Positions 1 through 7,357 of a stretch of 19,349 nt of DNA are shown here, one piece after another. The position numbers and the translations under genes are program-made. This stretch comes from JBCBWG01 sp964579305 (GTDB taxonomy: Bacteria > Pseudomonadota > Alphaproteobacteria > Rhizobiales > Hyphomicrobiaceae): positions 1 through 19,349 of the forward strand of contig CAZOGY010000071.1 of the NCBI GenBank assembly GCA_964579305.1, given 5' to 3'. The notes below the pieces were generated by a model. It was not told where the DNA came from. It saw only the letters and a list, made by a program, of their open reading frames with translations, and made no database searches. How positions within the stretch are numbered: position 1 is the first letter of the stretch; each line of letters opens with the position of its first letter.

Positions 1-1443
1 AAAGAGTACCGCCAGCACTTCGAATATGATCGTGCGCTCGTGGGCCGCTTCCAGAAGATTGACGTCAAAGAGCCGTCGATCCCCGACTCGATTGAAATTC
101 TCAAAGGGCTCAAGCCGTACTTTGAGGAATATCACAAGATCGCCTACGAGGATGAGGCGATCAAATCCGCCGTCGAGCTGTCGTCGAAGTACATCCACGA
201 CCGGAAACTGCCCGACAAGGCGATCGACGTGATCGACGAGACCGGTGCATCGCAAATGCTCGTGCCGGTTGAAGACCGCAAAAAGATCATCGGCGTGCCG
301 GAGATCGAGGCAACCGTTGCGACCATGGCCCGGATCCCGCCGAAGACGGTGACCAAGTCCGATGCTGAGGTCCTTGGAAATCTGGAGAAAGATCTCAAGC
401 GTCTGGTGTTTGGCCAGAATGCTGCGATCGAGCAGTTGTCGTCGGCCATCAAGCTGGCCCGTGCCGGCTTGCGTGAGGGCGAAAAGCCAATCGGTTGTTA
501 CCTGTTCACGGGCCCGACCGGTGTCGGTAAGACCGAGGTTGCAAAGCAGCTTGCGAACTTGATGGGTGTGGAACTGCTGCGCTTTGACATGTCGGAATAC
601 ATGGAAAAGCACACGGTTTCGCGCCTGATTGGTGCGCCTCCAGGCTATGTCGGGTTCGACCAAGGTGGTCTTTTGACCGATGGTGTCGATCAGCATCCGC
701 ACAGCGTTTTGCTTCTCGACGAGATTGAGAAGGCGCATCCGGACCTGTTCAACATCCTTCTGCAGGTGATGGATCACGGCAAACTGACCGACCACAACGG
801 CAAGCAAATCGACTTCCGCAATGTCGTTCTCATCATGACGTCCAACGCCGGTGCGGCTGACCTGGCCAAAGCGCCAATGGGCTTCAACCGGGCCAAGCGC
901 GAGGGCGAGGATACGGATGCGGTCAACCGGCTGTTCACGCCGGAATTCCGCAATCGCCTCGATGCGGTGATCCCGTTTGCCGGGCTGTCGAGCGAGGTCA
1001 TCTCGAAAGTGGTCGACAAGTTCGTGTTCCAATTGGAAGCGCAGCTTGCTGATCGTGGCGTGACGATTGAGCTGACGGAAGCTGCATCGAAGTGGCTGGG
1101 CGAGACCGGATACGACGAGAAGTTCGGCGCCCGTCCGCTTGCCCGCGTCATCCAGGAGCACATCAAGAAGCCGCTTGCTGAAGAGCTGCTGTTTGGTGCG
1201 CTGAAGGACGGCGGCGCGGTCAAGGTCGATGTCAGCGGCGAGGGCGCGGAGCGCAAGCTTGCGTTCGAATACTTCCCGGCCGAGCCCAAGCCCGATGCCG
1301 AAGACGAGGGCGAAGCTGACAAGGAAGCCGCGCTGATCTCAGCGGGGGATGCGCCAAAGGCGTTGCCCGGTCCAAGTGGCGATAAGCCAGCCAAAGGGGC
1401 CGGTGGCGCTGTACCAAGCGTGCCGAAGAAATCGGACGACTGA
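1..1443 (+). CDS. clpA: ATP-dependent Clp protease ATP-binding subunit ClpA (3' part, 5' end outside window)
   Basis: ClpA is the AAA+ unfoldase that feeds substrates, including N-degron substrates delivered by ClpS, into the ClpP peptidase in the cytoplasm. The frame is open from base 1 (KEYRQHFEYD...), so the N domain and most of the first AAA+ module lie outside the window. Visible are the end of D1 (LVGRFQKIDV, then a helical part with DKAIDVIDETGA) and a full D2 module: Walker A GPTGVGKTE (bases 511-537), GYVGFDQGG pore-loop region, Walker B LLLDEIEKAH, sensor TSNAG and arginine finger FTPEFRNRLD. The ClpP-docking tripeptide, IGL in E. coli ClpA, appears here as MGF (877-885). The last 60 or so residues after FEYF are an Ala/Pro/Glu/Lys-rich low-complexity tail absent from the E. 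coli protein. No clpS is visible because the 5' side is missing. The D2 module and tripeptide separate it from ClpB. Confidence 0.96.
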   Translation, partial: KEYRQHFEYDRALVGRFQKIDVKEPSIPDSIEILKGLKPYFEEYHKIAYEDEAIKSAVELSSKYIHDRKLPDKAIDVIDETGASQMLVPVEDRKKIIGVPEIEATVATMARIPPKTVTKSDAEVLGNLEKDLKRLVFGQNAAIEQLSSAIKLARAGLREGEKPIGCYLFTGPTGVGKTEVAKQLANLMGVELLRFDMSEYMEKHTVSRLIGAPPGYVGFDQGGLLTDGVDQHPHSVLLLDEIEKAHPDLFNILLQVMDHGKLTDHNGKQIDFRNVVLIMTSNAGAADLAKAPMGFNRAKREGEDTDAVNRLFTPEFRNRLDAVIPFAGLSSEVISKVVDKFVFQLEAQLADRGVTIELTEAASKWLGETGYDEKFGARPLARVIQEHIKKPLAEELLFGALKDGGAVKVDVSGEGAERKLAFEYFPAEPKPDAEDEGEADKEAALISAGDAPKALPGPSGDKPAKGAGGAVPSVPKKSDD

Positions 1444-1528
1444 TCCGACCTGCAACTTTGGCCTTCTTCGGCTTCGGCGGTGAGCCGGTTCCAAAAATGA
1501 CGGAACTGGCTCGCCTGGAGCAATACCT

Positions 1529-1561
1529 GATCTTATGGAAGCGCTTTGCGCTTCACAGATC
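1529..1561. terminator. Hairpin downstream of clpA, possible transcription end
   Basis: A 7-bp stem with a 3-nt loop (GAAGCGC, TTT, GCGCTTC at 1538-1554) is enclosed by GATCT/AGATC (1529-1533 and 1557-1561). It lies 86 bases past the clpA stop. There is no T run after it, so it is not a classic intrinsic terminator; it could stabilise the 3' end or mark a Rho-dependent end. Confidence 0.35.
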
Positions 1562-1588
1562 GGGTGAAATGGCGCTGTTTCCGACATG

Positions 1589-1614
1589 ATATACGCGCTG
1601 CATATACGCGCTGC
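1589..1614. repeat. Tandem duplication of a 13-bp unit
   Basis: The unit ATATACGCGCTGC occurs twice back to back (1589-1601 and 1602-1614). It is a small slippage-type repeat in non-coding DNA just before the assembly gap; no function is apparent. Confidence 0.85.
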
Positions 1615-1625
1615 GCGTCGGCCAG

Positions 1626-1680
1626 CGGGTTGGGGTGCGGTCATGTTGTGTTTGAAGTCCTGACACACGAAAAGACACCG
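1626..1680 (+). repeat. 55-bp direct repeat, left copy (abuts N gap)
   Basis: These 55 bases, starting CGGGTTGGGG and ending AAGACACCG, are identical to 1781-1835. The copy stops exactly at the first N. Exact identity and placement at both gap edges suggest one genomic sequence present at the ends of two contigs rather than a biological repeat. Confidence 0.95.
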
Positions 1681-1780
1681 NNNNNNNNNNNNNNNNNNNN
1701 NNNNNNNNNNNNNNNNNNNNNNNNNNNNNNNNNNNNNNNNNNNNNNNNNNNNNNNNNNNNNNNNNNNNNNNNNNNNNNNN
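1681..1780. other. Assembly gap (100 N)
   Basis: Exactly 100 undetermined bases, the usual placeholder for a gap of unknown length. Both flanks are the same 55 bases in the same orientation, so the gap is probably empty (negative length). It lies between genes and interrupts no recognised CDS. Confidence 0.98.
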
Positions 1781-1835
1781 CGGGTTGGGGTGCGGTCATG
1801 TTGTGTTTGAAGTCCTGACACACGAAAAGACACCG
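1781..1835 (+). repeat. 55-bp direct repeat, right copy (abuts N gap)
   Basis: Identical over 55 bases to 1626-1680. The match to the left copy cannot be followed further because the left copy ends at the gap. Its last eight bases form part of the hairpin at 1828-1860, which in the left copy is cut by the gap. Confidence 0.95.
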
Positions 1836-1860
1836 GCCGCTTGCTTGCGAGCCGGTGTCT
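1828..1860 (-). terminator. Perfect 10-bp inverted repeat, possible leftward terminator
   Basis: AGACACCGGC (1828-1837) pairs with GCCGGTGTCT (1851-1860) around a 13-nt spacer; CGC (1838-1840) and GCG (1847-1849) could extend the stem past a one-base bulge. On the minus strand the stem is followed by TTTTCG, giving a weak U-tract. On the plus strand there is no U-tract. No leftward gene is seen nearby, so it may instead be a regulatory or structural dyad between clpA and azlC. Confidence 0.45.
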
Positions 1861-2035
1861 GAGTGCGCGGGCCGGAACGGGGGTGGGGGACATCGGCCCG
1901 TGGGGTGCGCACGCCTTTCAGCGTTGCGCTGATGATCAAACACACCCATGTGCCATTCAGTTCCGCACGGAACGCAATGCAACCCGTAGACCGCCGTCGT
2001 AGACAAAGACCACTTTGCGGCCCGATAACGGGTCC

Positions 2036-2890
2036 ATGAAAAATCACCAATCGCAGGATGATCACGCGGCGGAACCGGACTGCGGTATTGGAGCGGAGGT
2101 CGCTGCGCCGCCGGGCGATATGGCGAAGTGCAGCGATGAGTTGCGCGCGCGCCGGCGCCGGGCGTTTGGCGACGGCGTGCTGGCTGCCTGGACGTCGGTG
2201 CCGGCGGCAGTGTTGTTTGTTACCGCGCTGGGCTTTGGGGCGCTTGCACGCGATGCTGAGCTGTCCATGGAGATGGCGGTCTTCATCACGATCGCGATTT
2301 ATGCCCTGCCTGCCCAGGTGATCTTTGTCGATCAGCTTGCGCGCGAGGCAGCGCTTTGGACCGCGGCTGTTGCGGTGACATTGACAGCGATCCGCCTGCT
2401 GCCGATGGCGGTGACCATCGCTCCCTATTTTCGCAACGATCCTGGTTGGTTCGGCTGGAAGCTCGTGGCCGTGCATTTTGTAGCGATCACGGCCTGGGTT
2501 GAGGGGCACAAGCGTTTGCCGGGCGTGCCGGACCCGTTGCGGTTGCCCTTTTACAACGGGCTTGGGACCGGCTTTTCAGTTGCCACGCTGCTCGGTACCG
2601 TCCTCGGCTTCATCCTGGCTGGCGCCGTGCCGCCGGTGGTCTCAGCGGCGCTGTTGTTATTGACGCCGGTCTACTTCCTTTTGTCCCTGTTTGGTGCGAT
2701 GGCCCGCCGCAGTGACGGGCTTGCCATCCTCGTTGGTGGGGTGTTGGGGCCGTTTTGCCATCTCATCTCGCCGGAATTCGATTTGCTGATCGCGGGCGTC
2801 ATTGGCGGCACGATCGCCTGGCTCGTCTGGCGGCAGGAGCGCGCGGCGCCAGAAACGAACCGACCCGGAAAGGACGATCGCGGTGCCTGA
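2036..2890 (+). CDS. azlC: AzlC family branched-chain amino acid export protein, large subunit
   Basis: AzlC is the larger membrane subunit of the AzlCD exporter, which moves branched-chain amino acids and analogues out of the cell. From the ATG at 2036 the product has 284 residues; the recognisable family region starts near residue 30 (RRRRAFGDGVLAAW) and carries the typical FGALARDAELS and RLLPMAV segments with several hydrophobic helices up to IAGVIGGTIAWLVW. The start is uncertain: TTG 2015 and ATG 2120 are in frame, none has a strong ribosome binding site, and the first 28 residues before the internal Met at 2120 are polar and not typical of the family. The stop overlaps the azlD start by 8 nt. 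No Lrp-type regulator is adjacent. Confidence 0.88.
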   Translation: MKNHQSQDDHAAEPDCGIGAEVAAPPGDMAKCSDELRARRRRAFGDGVLAAWTSVPAAVLFVTALGFGALARDAELSMEMAVFITIAIYALPAQVIFVDQLAREAALWTAAVAVTLTAIRLLPMAVTIAPYFRNDPGWFGWKLVAVHFVAITAWVEGHKRLPGVPDPLRLPFYNGLGTGFSVATLLGTVLGFILAGAVPPVVSAALLLLTPVYFLLSLFGAMARRSDGLAILVGGVLGPFCHLISPEFDLLIAGVIGGTIAWLVWRQERAAPETNRPGKDDRGA

Positions 2891-3218
2891 AGGGATCTGG
2901 GGCTATGCGTTTGTGGTGCTGGTTGCGGTCGTTGCGCACGAGAGCTGGCGGTGGGCCGGACTTTATCTCGGGCGTGATTTGCGGATCGACGGGCCTGTGT
3001 TCCAATGGGTCAAGCTTGTCGCGACGGCGCTGGTTGCGGCACTCGTGATGCGGTTGATCGTGTTTCCGGCTGGCTTGCTTGCGACGGTCGCATTTCCGCT
3101 ACGCGCGGGTGCCGTCGCGATTGCCGTGGCCGTGTTCTATCTCGCCGGCCGTAACCTGGCGGCCGGCGTATTGGGCGGTGCTGTCAGTCTCATCGCATTG
3201 GTCATGCTGCTGGGTTGA
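2883..3218 (+). CDS. azlD: AzlD family branched-chain amino acid export protein, small subunit
   Basis: AzlD is the short membrane partner of AzlC. The 111-residue product begins at GTG 2883 (then PEGIWGYAFVVLV), overlapping the azlC stop by 8 nt, which implies translational coupling. It has about four hydrophobic segments, the family-like HESWRWAGLYLGR stretch after the first helix, and a hydrophobic C-terminus (GGAVSLIALVMLLG). A longer frame reaches back to 2802 inside azlC, but the GTG fits the size and the N-terminus of the family. Sequence alone supports the family; the substrate is inferred from the pairing with AzlC. It converges on the HIT gene, with 43 bases between the two stop codons. 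Confidence 0.88.
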   Translation: MPEGIWGYAFVVLVAVVAHESWRWAGLYLGRDLRIDGPVFQWVKLVATALVAALVMRLIVFPAGLLATVAFPLRAGAVAIAVAVFYLAGRNLAAGVLGGAVSLIALVMLLG

Positions 3219-3261
3219 GATCATAACCCCGCCCACCGGCCGTGCCTCAAAAAGCGCGGGT

Positions 3262-3684
3262 TTACGCAAGCGCTGCCCTGATCTTGTCAGCGTTGGCTTT
3301 GAGGCTGTCACCATCGGCCATTTCGCCCGTGTGTGGGCGCAGGGACACGCCCTCGTGACGGGGCAACACGTGATAATGCAGGTGGAAAACGACCTGGCCG
3401 CCGGCTGGCTCGTTGAATTGCTGGATCGTCAGGCCGTCGGCTTGGAAGGCTTGCATCGCGGCTCTGCCGACCTTCTGGACGGTCGCGAGGCAGGCTGCGA
3501 GTTGCTCTGGCGTGGCATCCAGCAAGTTGCGCGCGGGCGTCTTGGGGATCACCAGGCAATGGCCGTCGCAGCGCGGCATGATATCCATAAACGCGAGCGT
3601 GTGTTCGTCTTCATAGAGCTTGTGTGATGGCAATTCACCGCGCAGGATTTTGGCAAAGACGTTGGTCTCGTCATAGGTGGTCAT
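3262..3684 (-). CDS. HIT family protein (histidine triad nucleotide hydrolase)
   Basis: HIT proteins are small cytoplasmic nucleotide hydrolases or transferases that cleave phosphoramidates such as AMP-lysine or AMP-linked intermediates. The product has 140 residues. It shows the N-terminal fold (NVFAKILRGELPSHKLYEDE), FMDIMPRCDGHCLVIPK, and the catalytic triad motif HLHYHVL with His101, His103 and His105. I chose ATG 3684 over ATG 3717 because a G-rich stretch (GGGGGC) lies about 10 nt ahead of it and because family members begin close to this point. It is the last gene of a leftward run after the DUF482 acyltransferase, with 83 nt between them. The in vivo substrate cannot be told from the sequence. 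Confidence 0.93.
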   Translation of the reverse strand: MTTYDETNVFAKILRGELPSHKLYEDEHTLAFMDIMPRCDGHCLVIPKTPARNLLDATPEQLAACLATVQKVGRAAMQAFQADGLTIQQFNEPAGGQVVFHLHYHVLPRHEGVSLRPHTGEMADGDSLKANADKIRAALA

Positions 3685-3767
3685 GGCGTGCGGCCCCCAC
3701 GTTGCCGATTTTGTCATAAGGTCTTAACAGCCGGCCGGGTCGGGCCGCAACGGCGCTGGCAGACACC

Positions 3768-4928
3768 CTATCCCTTCTTGAACGGCGTGTACTCTGCGAG
3801 CAGCTCGCGGGCGTACTCCGCGTCGTCACGTTCGCGCTCCAGGTAATTGGCAACCGCGCGGCGGAAGCCGGCGTCAGCGATCCAGTGCGCTGAGTAGGTC
3901 GGGCACGGGACATAACCGCGGGCCAGCTTGTGTTCACCCTGGGCGCCGGCTTCGACGCGCTTGAGGCCGTGGGCGATCGCATAATCGATCGCTTGATAAT
4001 AGCACACTTCAAAATGCAAGCAGTCGTGATGCTCGCTACAGCCCCAATAGCGGCCAAAGAGGCAATCGCCGCCGATAAGGTTCAAGGCCCCGGCAATGGC
4101 TTCGCCGTTTCGATTGGCGAACATCAACAAGCATTTGTCGGCCATGGAAGCTGACAACAGCGAAAAGAACTTTCGGTTCAGGTAGGGCCGGCCCCATTTG
4201 CGGCTGCCGGTGTCCATGTAGAAGTTGAAGAATGAGTCCCAATGGTGCTCGGTAATATCCGTGCCAGTGACCCACTCAATTTCGATGCCGGCCGATAGGG
4301 CTTTTTCGCGCTCTTTCCGAATGGCTTTGCGTTTGCGCGAAGCCAATGCTGCCAAAAAATCATCGAATGTCGCGTAGTCGCTGTTCTGCCAGTGAAACTG
4401 CTGGTCGACGCGCTGCAAAAAGCCGATCTCGCCAAGCTCGGCCCATTCTTTCTCTGTGAGGAATGTGATGTGAAGCGACGACAGGCCCTGGCGGCGGGCA
4501 AGCTCGACGGCGCCGGCCGCAAGGTATTGGCGGTGTGCATCGGCGGCGGGGTGATCGCGCACAAGTAGACGCGGGCCCGGAACCGGTGAGAACGGCACGG
4601 CAACCTGCAGTTTGGGGTAATAGTCGCCACCGGCATTCTCGTAAGCGTGCGCCCAGCCATAGTCGAACATGTACTCGCCCTGGCTGTGCGATTTCAGGTA
4701 GGCCGGCATGACGCCGAGCACGATATCGTCCTGTTCTAAAACAATGTATTGCGGCAGCCAGCCCGTGTCTGCGGTCACCGTCCCCGCGTCTTCAAGCGCT
4801 TTCAGGAAGGCGTGGGAAACAAACGGGTTGTGGGCAGCCAGATCCGGATTGGCGCAGGCATCCCAGTCTTCGGGCGCGATCTCATTGATCGATGGAAGGA
4901 CCTTGATGAGTGGCGCGCTGGTGTCCAT
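3768..4928 (-). CDS. FemAB-like / DUF482 family GNAT-fold acyltransferase
   Basis: The 386-residue product matches the DUF482 (FemAB_like, PF04339) family: YMFDYGWAHAYENAGGDYYPKLQVAVPFSPVPGPRLL is split here into its hallmarks YMFDYGWAHAYE, YYPKLQ and PFSPVPGPRLL, followed by FHWQNSDYATFDDFLAAL, SRKRKAIRKERE, WDSFFNFYMDTGSRKWG and the C-terminal HEVCYY-like stretch (FEVCYYQAIDYAI) ending in GEHKLARGY. The family has two GNAT-like halves and is thought to transfer acyl or aminoacyl groups, but its substrate is not established to my knowledge. A good ribosome binding site (AGGGAG, 9 nt spacing) precedes ATG 4928. It sits 66 nt after the phosphodiesterase gene and 83 nt before the HIT gene, suggesting one leftward unit. 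Confidence 0.9.
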   Translation of the reverse strand: MDTSAPLIKVLPSINEIAPEDWDACANPDLAAHNPFVSHAFLKALEDAGTVTADTGWLPQYIVLEQDDIVLGVMPAYLKSHSQGEYMFDYGWAHAYENAGGDYYPKLQVAVPFSPVPGPRLLVRDHPAADAHRQYLAAGAVELARRQGLSSLHITFLTEKEWAELGEIGFLQRVDQQFHWQNSDYATFDDFLAALASRKRKAIRKEREKALSAGIEIEWVTGTDITEHHWDSFFNFYMDTGSRKWGRPYLNRKFFSLLSASMADKCLLMFANRNGEAIAGALNLIGGDCLFGRYWGCSEHHDCLHFEVCYYQAIDYAIAHGLKRVEAGAQGEHKLARGYVPCPTYSAHWIADAGFRRAVANYLERERDDAEYARELLAEYTPFKKG

Positions 4929-4994
4929 GCGATCGATCTCCCTGTGCGCGTCCGTCGTCGAAAACGCTTATGCAACCACGTGCTTCACGCGCGT

Positions 4995-5822
4995 TCATTT
5001 CCCGGACGGTGGGCCGATTTCGGCCTGGTCGGCAAACGCGGCGAAAACCTCGTCTGGTGGCAGACCTTCGAAAACGGCGGCGTCGGCAACCTTGGTGGCG
5101 TGGGCCAAATCCAAGCGTGTGCGCACTGTCCAAGCAAGAACCGGCAAGCGCTGTACTTGCGACACATAACGCGTGACGGCGGTCGGGAGATCGCTGATGC
5201 GATAATTGATAAAATCGGGCGCCGCCGGGCCAGTCTCAAGAAGGTCGCTTAAGGCCAAGGCGCGATCGGCGTTGAACGTGGCCTCTGGCCAGTCCTGTTT
5301 TGTGACGGTGCAACCAACGATGCCGCGAAGTAGGTCCGGCGCAATCGCGCGAACGTGAGCCATCACGGCTGGATCAAACGACATCAGCGCGGCGGGGCCG
5401 GTATATGCGGTGAGCTGCGCGCAAATCCGACTTAGCCAGGCGGTGTCCGGTGCGGTCCAATCGCTCTTGATCTCAATGAAAAGTGGGACGGAGCCGCTAA
5501 CCTGGACGAGCAGGTCTTCCAGCGTCCCGATGCGATCGGCGGCTCCAGACAACACCAGCCCTTGCAATTCTTGTGCGGTGCGTGAGTTGACGGGTCCTGT
5601 CGCATCGGTGAGGCGGTCCAGCGTGGCATCATGGAAAACCATTGCTTCGCCGTCGGCACTTTTTTGAAGATCACACTCAATGCCAACGCCGGCGTCCAAG
5701 GCCGCCGCGAAAGCGGACCGGCTATTCTCAATGACGCCGGCCGCAACATTGTGCAAACCGCGATGGGCGACTGGGCCAAGCATCTGGCGCATTCGGCTGT
5801 CACGGTCACCTGTCATCGCCAT
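4995..5822 (-). CDS. ugpQ: Glycerophosphodiester phosphodiesterase
   Basis: GDPD enzymes hydrolyse glycerophosphodiesters from phospholipid turnover to glycerol-3-phosphate and an alcohol. The 275-residue protein keeps the key residues: AHRG (His20, Arg21), IEN (Glu32), ECDLQ (Glu49, Asp51), VFHD (His64, Asp65) and FIEIKSDW (Glu117, Lys119), all on a TIM-barrel plan. There is no signal peptide, so it should act in the cytoplasm like UgpQ. ATG 5822 has AAGGA 10 nt upstream; ATG 5816 is an alternative. It is the first gene of the leftward run with the DUF482 acyltransferase and HIT gene and diverges from eipB. The family is sure; the ugpQ symbol is by function, as no ugp transporter genes are nearby. 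Confidence 0.92.
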   Translation of the reverse strand: MAMTGDRDSRMRQMLGPVAHRGLHNVAAGVIENSRSAFAAALDAGVGIECDLQKSADGEAMVFHDATLDRLTDATGPVNSRTAQELQGLVLSGAADRIGTLEDLLVQVSGSVPLFIEIKSDWTAPDTAWLSRICAQLTAYTGPAALMSFDPAVMAHVRAIAPDLLRGIVGCTVTKQDWPEATFNADRALALSDLLETGPAAPDFINYRISDLPTAVTRYVSQVQRLPVLAWTVRTRLDLAHATKVADAAVFEGLPPDEVFAAFADQAEIGPPSGK

Positions 5823-5986
5823 GGTGGTTCCATCCTTGTCCAGATCGCCTGGCTGTCGCGGCGGTTACCGGATGCGACATAACGGGCCAGCTTAGCTGAC
5901 GGGTGAGGCGCCACTGCCGCTTTTCGAACTGGGGCAACGTGCTAGGTTTGGCGCCGACACATGCAAAAAAGGACTTTGGGAGCACC

Positions 5987-6907
5987 ATGCAAGCTGTGAG
6001 CGGACGCCGCAGGCCAGATCGCATGTTCCGTTTCGATCGGTCGTCTGCGGCAGCCATTGGGATCGCGTGTTTGGCCGCGCTTGGTGCCGGAAGTGGCTTG
6101 ATGGTTTTGCAGGCCCGTGCCCAAGCAACCGACATCAAACTGCAGCCACACCGTGCGGTGTATGAAATCATGCTCGATGGGTCCAGTGTCGGCGCCGGGA
6201 TCGTCGAATTGAGCGGCCGCATGGTCTATGAATTGTCCGGAAGCACTTGCGCAGGTTTCACACAGAAAATGCGCATGGTGACACGATCGTCGAACAACGA
6301 CGGCGAGACATCGGTCAGTGATTTGCGCTCGACGTTTGTCGAGGGCGCCGACAGTCGGAACTTCCGGTTTGAGACGGAAAACTTTCGTGACAGGCGGCTG
6401 TCTGAGACAACGAAGGGATCAGCGCGCTTTCGCGAAAAGTCGGGCCAAAGCCGGTCGTTGCGCATCCAGCTCAATGCACCAACGGCCAAGGCGCTTGCGC
6501 TTGACACCCGGGCGTTGTTCCCAATCGAGCACTCAATCAAGCTGATCGAGGCAGCGCAGAGTGGAAAGCGGATTTTTGCTTCCGACGTCTACGATGGATC
6601 CGACAAGGGTGATAAGATTTACGCAACAACCGCCGCGATCGGGCCCGAATTATCGCAGCAGGCCAAAGCCGCGATGCGCGCGGTGCCCGAGGCGGAGAAA
6701 CTAGCCAATCTTCGTGCGTGGCCGATGTCGTTGAGCTATTTTGACAAGTCTGAGGATCGCGATGACGCCGTGCCGACCTACGAGGTGGCATTCGTATTTT
6801 TCGAGAACGGAATTTCGCGGCGGCTGATCTTCGATTACGGCACGTTTTCCCTGAAGGGGCGCTTGAGCTCGCTCACGTTGCTGCCGCCGGTGAAGTGCAC
6901 GCAATAG
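5987..6907 (+). CDS. eipB: EipB family periplasmic cell-envelope integrity protein (DUF1849)
   Basis: EipB-type proteins are periplasmic beta-spiral proteins needed for envelope integrity, described in Brucella. The 306-residue product from ATG 5987 has an arginine-rich N-terminus, a hydrophobic helix at about residues 20-42 and a likely signal peptidase site after ARAQA (residue 47). The mature part begins KLQPHRAVYEIML and continues with VGAGIVELSGRMVYEL. Cys88 (GSTCAGF) and Cys304 (VKCTQ at the C-terminus) match the two positions of the disulfide known for the Brucella protein. GGGAG lies 4 nt before ATG 5987; a GTG at 5903 would add 28 residues in front of the signal peptide and is unlikely. 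It diverges from the phosphodiesterase gene across 164 nt and converges on the DUF3572 gene. Confidence 0.92.
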   Translation: MQAVSGRRRPDRMFRFDRSSAAAIGIACLAALGAGSGLMVLQARAQATDIKLQPHRAVYEIMLDGSSVGAGIVELSGRMVYELSGSTCAGFTQKMRMVTRSSNNDGETSVSDLRSTFVEGADSRNFRFETENFRDRRLSETTKGSARFREKSGQSRSLRIQLNAPTAKALALDTRALFPIEHSIKLIEAAQSGKRIFASDVYDGSDKGDKIYATTAAIGPELSQQAKAAMRAVPEAEKLANLRAWPMSLSYFDKSEDRDDAVPTYEVAFVFFENGISRRLIFDYGTFSLKGRLSSLTLLPPVKCTQ

Positions 6908-6949
6908 ATCCTCAACGTGGCTGGCGCGCCCGATTGCGGGACTGAACAT

Positions 6950-7231
6950 CTAGTCCGCGCTGAGTTCGCCGCTGAGGACGTGGCGTGCGGGCAGGATGTC
7001 TTCGGGGGGAATGCCGCGGTCGGCCGCAAACACCAGCAGAAGCGATTCATTGGCCAGCAACCAGTCGAGAACGCTGATCAGGGTTTCGCGTTCACTGGCG
7101 CGCGCTTGCAGGTCTGCAGGGCCAACGCCGGTCTCGGCAAGGAAGGGGCCGAGACGTTCCGGTTCGGCGGCGAGGAAGGCCAAGCCTTGGAGTGCAAGGG
7201 TTTCTGCTGCCTCGACCGATCGTTTGCGCAT
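6950..7231 (-). CDS. DUF3572 family protein
   Basis: A 93-residue, mostly helical protein matching the alphaproteobacterial DUF3572 family: SVEAAETLALQGLAFLA, then PERLGPFLAETGVGPADL, VLDWLLANESLLLVFAADRG and IPPEDILPARH. No catalytic motif is seen and the function is unknown. The start at ATG 7231 is chosen because GGAAGG precedes it by 11 nt and family members start close to this helix; the frame extends to an ATG at 7303 with a Cys/Lys-rich N-terminus that looks non-native. It diverges from divK with 274 nt between starts, an arrangement I recall from other Hyphomicrobiales, and converges on eipB with 42 nt between stops. Confidence 0.85.
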   Translation of the reverse strand: MRKRSVEAAETLALQGLAFLAAEPERLGPFLAETGVGPADLQARASERETLISVLDWLLANESLLLVFAADRGIPPEDILPARHVLSGELSAD

Positions 7232-7357
7232 GCTCGCGTTCGCCTTCCAAATGTCGATTTTTGCGCCTGTCGCGCTGGTGCAGCCTTGCCGATCGCCGCG
7301 CATAGGCCAGCCTCAACGCCGTTTAAGCTGTTGGTAGCCCCAATCCTGCATAGTCGT

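Larger units (their letters stand above)
1444..2035. other. clpA-azlC intergenic region with scaffold gap
   Basis: This stretch has no convincing gene. It contains a hairpin 86 bases after the clpA stop, a 13-bp tandem duplication, a 100-N gap flanked by identical 55-bp sequences, and a perfect 10-bp inverted repeat at 1828-1860. If the gap is an assembly overlap, the true spacing between clpA and azlC is about 437 bp. A 26-codon leftward ORF (2037-1957) starts on the complement of the azlC ATG, but it is too short and lacks a good ribosome binding site, so I do not call it. Leftward ORFs running through the N block are not interpretable. Confidence 0.7.

Noticed and set aside
774..1523. Leftward Ser/Ala-rich ORF of 249 codons
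   Set aside because: It lies antisense to the clpA D2 module and tail, which are clearly coding.
1626..1835. Direct repeats around unknown sequence as the target-site duplication or ends of a mobile element
   Set aside because: The repeats are exactly at the gap edges, 55 bp long and in direct orientation with no transposase or terminal inverted repeats visible; a contig overlap explains them better.
1546..2006. ORFs running through the N block on both strands
   Set aside because: They exist only because N codons are not stops; nothing in them looks like a protein.
1957..2037. 26-codon leftward ORF MDPLSGRKVVFVYDGG...
   Set aside because: Protein-like at first sight, but very short, with no ribosome binding site and starting on the complement of the azlC ATG.
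5903..5986. Upstream GTG start for eipB
   Set aside because: It would place 28 residues with a Cys and charged stretch before the signal peptide; ATG 5987 has GGGAG ahead and gives a normal export signal.
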